Shown piece after piece: positions 60,406 to 64,000 of a stretch of DNA of 64,000 nucleotides. The stretch spans positions 1-64,000 of the forward strand of contig DASTWV010000017.1 in the NCBI GenBank assembly GCA_035765775.1, in the 5' to 3' direction. The notes beneath the pieces are model-generated. The model was not told the origin of the DNA, searched no databases, and worked only from the letters and a program-made list of their open reading frames with translations. The number at the start of each line of letters is the position of its first letter. The stretch's first letter is position 1. The stretch comes from Actinomycetota bacterium. Its GTDB lineage: Bacteria; Actinomycetota; CADDZG01; JAHWKV01; JAOPZY01. A program made the translations under genes and the position numbers.

Positions 60406-61338
60406 GTGATTGACTACGGCGGCGGCGTACGGGCAATCGACTCCCACATGCACGGCCGCGCCGGCGTCACCGCCGTGTACTGTTTTCCCGCTCCAGCGCC
60501 CGCCATCATCGATACGGCGCCTGCGACTTCGCTGGAGGCCATCCTGACGGGGCTTGAGGAACTCGGTATCGATGACCTCGCCTGGATCATCCTCACCCAC
60601 ATCCACCTCGATCACGCCGGGGCGGCGGGCCATCTCGCCGAGCGGTTCCCCCGGGCCCGGGTGGTCGTGCGGGAGGAGGGGGCGCCGCATCTCATCGATC
60701 CTTCCCGGCTGTGGGCATCGGCCAGCCGCCTGTATGACGACATGGAGGGGATGTGGGGTTCCATGCGCCCGGTGCCCGCCGACCGGCTGGATGTCGTCGG
60801 CGCCGACGGCGTGGTGGCCGACCTGGGGGACGGCCGGGTGCTCTCGGCGGTGTACACCCCCGGTCATGCCGCCCACCACATGGCCCTGGTCGAGGCGGCG
60901 TCGGGCGACGTGTTCGCCGGCGACGCGCTCGGCGTCTTCCTGGCCGAGATGGGGGCCGTCCACCCGGCGACGCCCCCGCCCGAGTTCAACCTCGAGGCGG
61001 CCGTGGATTCCATCGGGCGGCTCCAGGCCCTGGGGCCGTCCCGGCTGTTCCCCACCCACTTCGGACCCCTGCCCGCCGCCGGGGCGGGCCTGGCACCCTA
61101 CCTGGCCGAGGGGGCATCGGCCCTGCGCCGGGTGGTGACCGTGGCCGAGGCGGTCGTGGCAAGTGGCGGTGGGGTGGCGCAGATTGCCGAAGCCCTCGAG
61201 GAGGAGGAGCTGCGCCTGGTGGGGCCGCTGGACGACGCCCTTTCCGACCGGTTGGCCCACGCCATCCCGCACTCGCTGAACGCGATGGGCGTGGCCCGTT
61301 ACCTGTCGAAAGTCCGGGGGATGACCGTTCCCAAGTAG
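60406..61338 (+). CDS. Metallo-beta-lactamase-fold hydrolase
   Basis: 310 residues. The MBL metal motif HIHLDHAGAAGHL (HxHxDH, about 65-77) is complete, with further histidines in YTPGHAAHHMAL, DALGVF and FPTHFGPL. The substrate is unknown; glyoxalase II-like or lactonase activity are possibilities. Start GTG at 60406 (GTG 60403 equally possible): the nearest good ribosome binding site (GGGAGG at 60380) serves an ATG at 60392 that opens a five-codon frame whose TGA overlaps the GTG, so reinitiation may set the start. Confidence 0.82.
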   Translation: MIDYGGGVRAIDSHMHGRAGVTAVYCFPAPAPAIIDTAPATSLEAILTGLEELGIDDLAWIILTHIHLDHAGAAGHLAERFPRARVVVREEGAPHLIDPSRLWASASRLYDDMEGMWGSMRPVPADRLDVVGADGVVADLGDGRVLSAVYTPGHAAHHMALVEAASGDVFAGDALGVFLAEMGAVHPATPPPEFNLEAAVDSIGRLQALGPSRLFPTHFGPLPAAGAGLAPYLAEGASALRRVVTVAEAVVASGGGVAQIAEALEEEELRLVGPLDDALSDRLAHAIPHSLNAMGVARYLSKVRGMTVPK

Positions 61339-61378
61339 ACGGGGTTGCCGCCGCCTTTTTGTGGCGCGGGGCGGGCGC

Positions 61379-61412
61379 GCAGAAGGCCGGTCCTCACGGG
61401 CCGGCCTTCTGC
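61379..61412. terminator. Bidirectional terminator between MBL gene and rRNA operon
   Basis: A 12-base perfect stem (GCAGAAGGCCGG with CCGGCCTTCTGC) and a 10-base loop. It serves the plus-strand MBL gene and the minus-strand 5S rRNA end (11 bases away). A short TTCT run follows on the plus side. Confidence 0.8.
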
Positions 61413-61422
61413 TTCTAGTGGG

Positions 61423-61542
61423 GCTCCGGCAGCGACCTACTCTCCCACCCCGTTACCAGGGCAGTACCATCGGCGGTGGAGGGCTTAACTTCCGGGTTCG
61501 GAATGGAGCCGGGTGTGACCCCTCCCCTATGGCCACCGGAAC
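61423..61542 (-). rRNA. rrf: 5S ribosomal RNA
   Basis: 120 nt. The terminal helix pairs GTTCCGGTGGC (5') with GCTGCCGGAGC (3') over eleven positions. The conserved CCCGGCTCCATTCCGAACCC and GAAGTTAAGCCC segments are present. It lies about 70 bases after the 3' end of 23S rRNA, as usual. Confidence 0.97.
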
Positions 61543-61903
61543 TTCTTTAGTTGTCAAAGGCCGCGTGGCATCGGCAGGCCTCGAAAACCCATAGCGAGCG
61601 CGAGCAAACGGTCAAGCCCTCGGACGATTAGTACGGGTCGGCTGAACACATTGCTGTGCTTACACCTCCCGCCTATCGACCCAGTCGTCTACTGGGGTCC
61701 TTACCGGGTGCTACCCGTGGGAGCCCTCATCTTGGAGTGGGCTTCGCACTTAGATGCTTTCAGCGCTTATCCCGTCCGAACGTGGCCAATGAGCAGTGCC
61801 CTTGGCAGGACAACTCACACACCAGAGGTTCGTCCGTCCCGGTCCTCTCGTACTAGGGACAGCACTCCTCAAGGCTCCTGCGCGCATGGAGGATAGGGAC
61901 CGA

Positions 61904-62638
61904 CACGATTGTTACCGACCGCTCGTTCTTCAGCGGTGGGCCCGGTCATTTCTGCCGGGCTCTACATGTCGCCATGCAGGTCGGACCATATCTTCACCGG
62001 CCGTTAACCGCCCGGTGTTCGGCGTATGGTCTCTGAGGATTCTGGATGCTGTTTGTGGATCCTCCGGTAGCGCCCTCCCCCATTCATGGTGAGCGCCTGG
62101 CTCATCAATGAGGAGAAGCCGGAGTCCGTCAGGTGTTCTCCCCGAGCCATCGCTCTGACGATGGCAGCGAAGGTCACGAACTCCTGATTGTTGCTGCTAA
62201 GTAGCGGCTGCGACTCGAAGTATGGGATGACGCTTTCTAGTAATTGGTTTCGGTTTCGAATAACCAAGACCAATGTCCTGTCCCGGGAGCCACGGTGGTT
62301 CTCTCGAACCCGACCGCATGCGAGTGTCGTTGGATGAGGTCCAAGACCTCACGACGCTCGGCATTCTGGCTCACATGAAACTCAGGAACGAGCTGCCAGC
62401 CCGTCCGCGTGAAGCGGTTGTGCTGAACAGCAACGTGAAAGCTCCCTTCTCCGTCGACGTACCCCGCTATGTAGGCATCCAGTCTTTCCTGCTGATTGTC
62501 CGCACCACTTGGGTTGTCACTGCCCGATCTCATCTCGCCCCCATGCTACGGAGGGGGTATGACAAAAAACGAGCGAGTACCAGTGGATGCTCGGAGATTC
62601 CAGCATTTAGCCGAATTTATAGACAGCGCGGTTGTTTC
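61904..62638 (-). other. Group I self-splicing intron in 23S rRNA
   Basis: 735 nt between exons ending GAGACAGT (5') and starting TCGGTCCC (3'). P1: exon GACAGU pairs with the guide GCUGUC (62622-62627) with a U-G pair at the splice site; the intron ends in G. P3: UUCGGC (62610-62615) with GCCGAA (62018-62023). P4: UGCUG (62601-62605) with CAGCA (62490-62494). P7: GACCAUA (62025-62031) with UAUGGUC (61984-61990). P8: CACCGG/CCGGUG (61995-62017). The S segment AAGAUAUGGUCCGACC resembles that of the Tetrahymena intron. All parts needed for two-step guanosine-initiated splicing are in order. Confidence 0.93.
62004..62533 (-). pseudogene. LAGLIDADG homing endonuclease with one frameshift
   Basis: The first part (62533 to about 62263) has a single LAGLIDADG motif in [16 protein letters not shown] near residue 20 and a Val/Glu-rich beta segment. 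A one-base deletion near 62260-62270 shifts the frame; the continuation reads [20 protein letters not shown], then GEHLTDSGF and MNGGGRYRRI, typical of the C-terminal part of this family. Joined, about 170 residues would remain, the size of a homodimeric enzyme. The frame overlaps the intron core at both ends (P4 strand and P7/P3). It may be inactive or carry a sequencing error. Confidence 0.85.
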
Positions 62639-62668
62639 ACTGTCTCGCGACGTTCTAAACCCAGCTCG

Positions 62669-62706
<38 letters not shown>

Positions 62707-62713
62707 CCTGCTC

Positions 62714-62755
<42 letters not shown>

Positions 62756-62974
62756 GTCCGTCGATATGGACTCTTGGGACCGATCAGCCTGTTATCCCCG
62801 GGGTACCTTTTATCCGTTGAGCGACGGCCCATCCACATGGGACCGCCGGATCACTAGGCCCTGCTTTCGCACCTGCTCGACTTGTAGGTCTCGCAGTCAA
62901 GCTCCCTTGTGCCCTTGCACTCGACAGCCGATTGCCAACCGGCTTGAGGGAACCTTTGGGCGCCTCCGTTACAG

Positions 62975-63006
<32 letters not shown>

Positions 63007-63264
63007 ACCTGGCACTGTCTCTCACCCGGATCACGGGTGTGGGTTAGGGACCCAACACATGCAGAGCGGTATTTCAAGGTTGGCTCCACCAGAACCAGAG
63101 TCCCAGCTTCAAAGCCTCCCGCCTATCCTACGCAACACATGTCAAGTCCCAATACCAAGCTGTAGTAAAGGTCCACGGGGTCTTTCCGTCCTTCCACGCG
63201 TAACGAGCATCTTTACTCGTAGTGCAATTTCGCCGAGTCCCCAGTTGAGACAGTGCCCAAGTCG

Positions 63265-63349
<85 letters not shown>

Positions 63350-63826
63350 CGCTTCAGTTCAGAGCTTCGCCTTTCGGCTGACCCCTCCCCTTAACGTTCC
63401 GGCACCGGGCAGGCGTCAGTGCATATACATGGTCTTACGACTTCGCATGCACCTGTGTTTTTAGTAAACAGTCGCTTGGGCCTTTTCTCTGCGACCCCCG
63501 AAAGCTCTGGCCGCGAAGGCCGTCACCATCAGGGGTGCCCCTTCTCCCGAAGTTACGGGGCCAACTTGCCTAGTTCCTTAACCAGGGTTCTCTCGATCGC
63601 CTTAGTATTCTCTACTTACCCACCTGTGTCGGTTTGGGGTACGGGCAGCGCTTCAGCTCGCTAGAGGCTTTTCTAGGCAGCATAGGATTAGCCACTTCAC
63701 CTTATTCGGTTCGGCATCGTGCCTCAGGATATGGTCCCCTGGATTTGCCTGGGGGGCCTCCCTACACACTTACCCCGGCTCGACCATCGACCGGGCTGGC
63801 CTACCTTCCTGCGTCACCCCTTCGCT

Positions 63827-63902
63827 GCCCTAATGCCAGCCGGGTCGTTCAGCCCCGTAGGGCCTCCCTTAGCGACTGGGGTCGGGCTGGGCGCGGAAGC
63901 AC
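63827..63902 (-). other. Actinobacterial domain III insertion of 23S rRNA
   Basis: About 75 extra nucleotides, compared with E. coli, between the segments corresponding to TTCCCGTACCAGTGC and GGGGTGACGCAGGAAGG. High-GC Gram-positive bacteria share a helical insertion at this place in 23S rRNA, so this supports assignment of the window to the Actinomycetota. Confidence 0.75.
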
Positions 63903-64000
63903 TGGTACGGGAATATCAACCCGTTGTCCATCGACTACGTCTCTCGACCTCGCCTTAGGTCCCGACTTACCCTGGGCGGATTAGCCTTGCCCAGGAAACC

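Overview
The window comes from a high-GC actinobacterium (phylum Actinomycetota), probably a deep or poorly characterised lineage rather than a classical Streptomyces or Mycobacterium. Three things support this. The 23S rRNA carries the stem-loop insertion in domain III that marks high-GC Gram-positives. Gene order follows three actinobacterial core neighbourhoods: pgsA-gcvH-FHA/GarA-FtsR-DUF151-MerR, pyrG-NUDIX-ald-parA-scpA-scpB-rluB-aroH-tyrA-aroA-cmk-der, and SteA-MctB-NAD kinase-TlyA-HAD. Glycine dehydrogenase, however, is split into GcvPA and GcvPB. The genus cannot be named from sequence alone.

Layout. 1-1.9 kb: 5' end of a DUF222/HNH gene with a LexA-type box over its start codon, then decayed DNA with an IS21 IstB remnant. 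1.9-11.6 kb (minus): complete glycine cleavage system (gcvPB, gcvPA, gcvT, gcvH), a LipM/LplA-type lipoate enzyme, a zinc-ribbon FHA protein, two MerR regulators, DUF151 nuclease, hpt and pgsA. 11.6-13 kb (plus): esterase and thioredoxin. 13-19 kb (minus): UvrA-like ABC protein, tRNA-Pro(GGG), der, cmk, aroA. 19-27.6 kb: accessory block between aroA and tyrA with two CrcB fluoride channels, an FMN reductase, a xylose-type ABC importer, a SufR-like regulator divergent from a DUF2231-Rieske protein, two small genes and an intradiol dioxygenase. 27.6-32.5 kb (minus): tyrA, aroH, rluB, scpB, scpA, trpS in one tightly overlapping operon. 32.6-38.1 kb: FtsX-like permease, membrane NHL-propeller protein, ECF sigma factor and a divergent site-2 protease. 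38.6-44.2 kb (minus): RHH protein, parA, TraR/DksA, ald, NUDIX, pyrG. 44.3-53 kb: envelope genes (MraY-like, MurJ, glycosyltransferase, phosphatase-like membrane protein, MctB, SteA). 53-60.3 kb: NAD kinase, TlyA, a 56-codon gene, a coiled-coil protein, HAD, TPR, DUF1015, LCP ligase and a DagK-like kinase. 60.4-64 kb: MBL hydrolase, then 5S and 23S rRNA on the minus strand.

The most striking element is a 735-nt group I intron in the 23S gene, between positions equivalent to E. coli 2604 and 2605 in the peptidyl-transferase ring. Its P1, P3, P4, P7 and P8 pairings can be read directly. It carries a LAGLIDADG endonuclease frame that overlaps the catalytic core at both ends and is broken by one frameshift. 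Second comes a three-copy intergenic double-palindrome repeat (GGGACWTTTGTCCC and its complement). Third is a possible sigma factor / membrane propeller / site-2 protease signalling set.

The core genes work in translation and chromosome upkeep (trpS, der, scpAB, parA, rluB, TlyA), aromatic amino acid synthesis (aroA, aroH, tyrA), one-carbon metabolism (gcv) and wall assembly. Four-base ATGA or GTGA overlaps are frequent, which suggests translational coupling.
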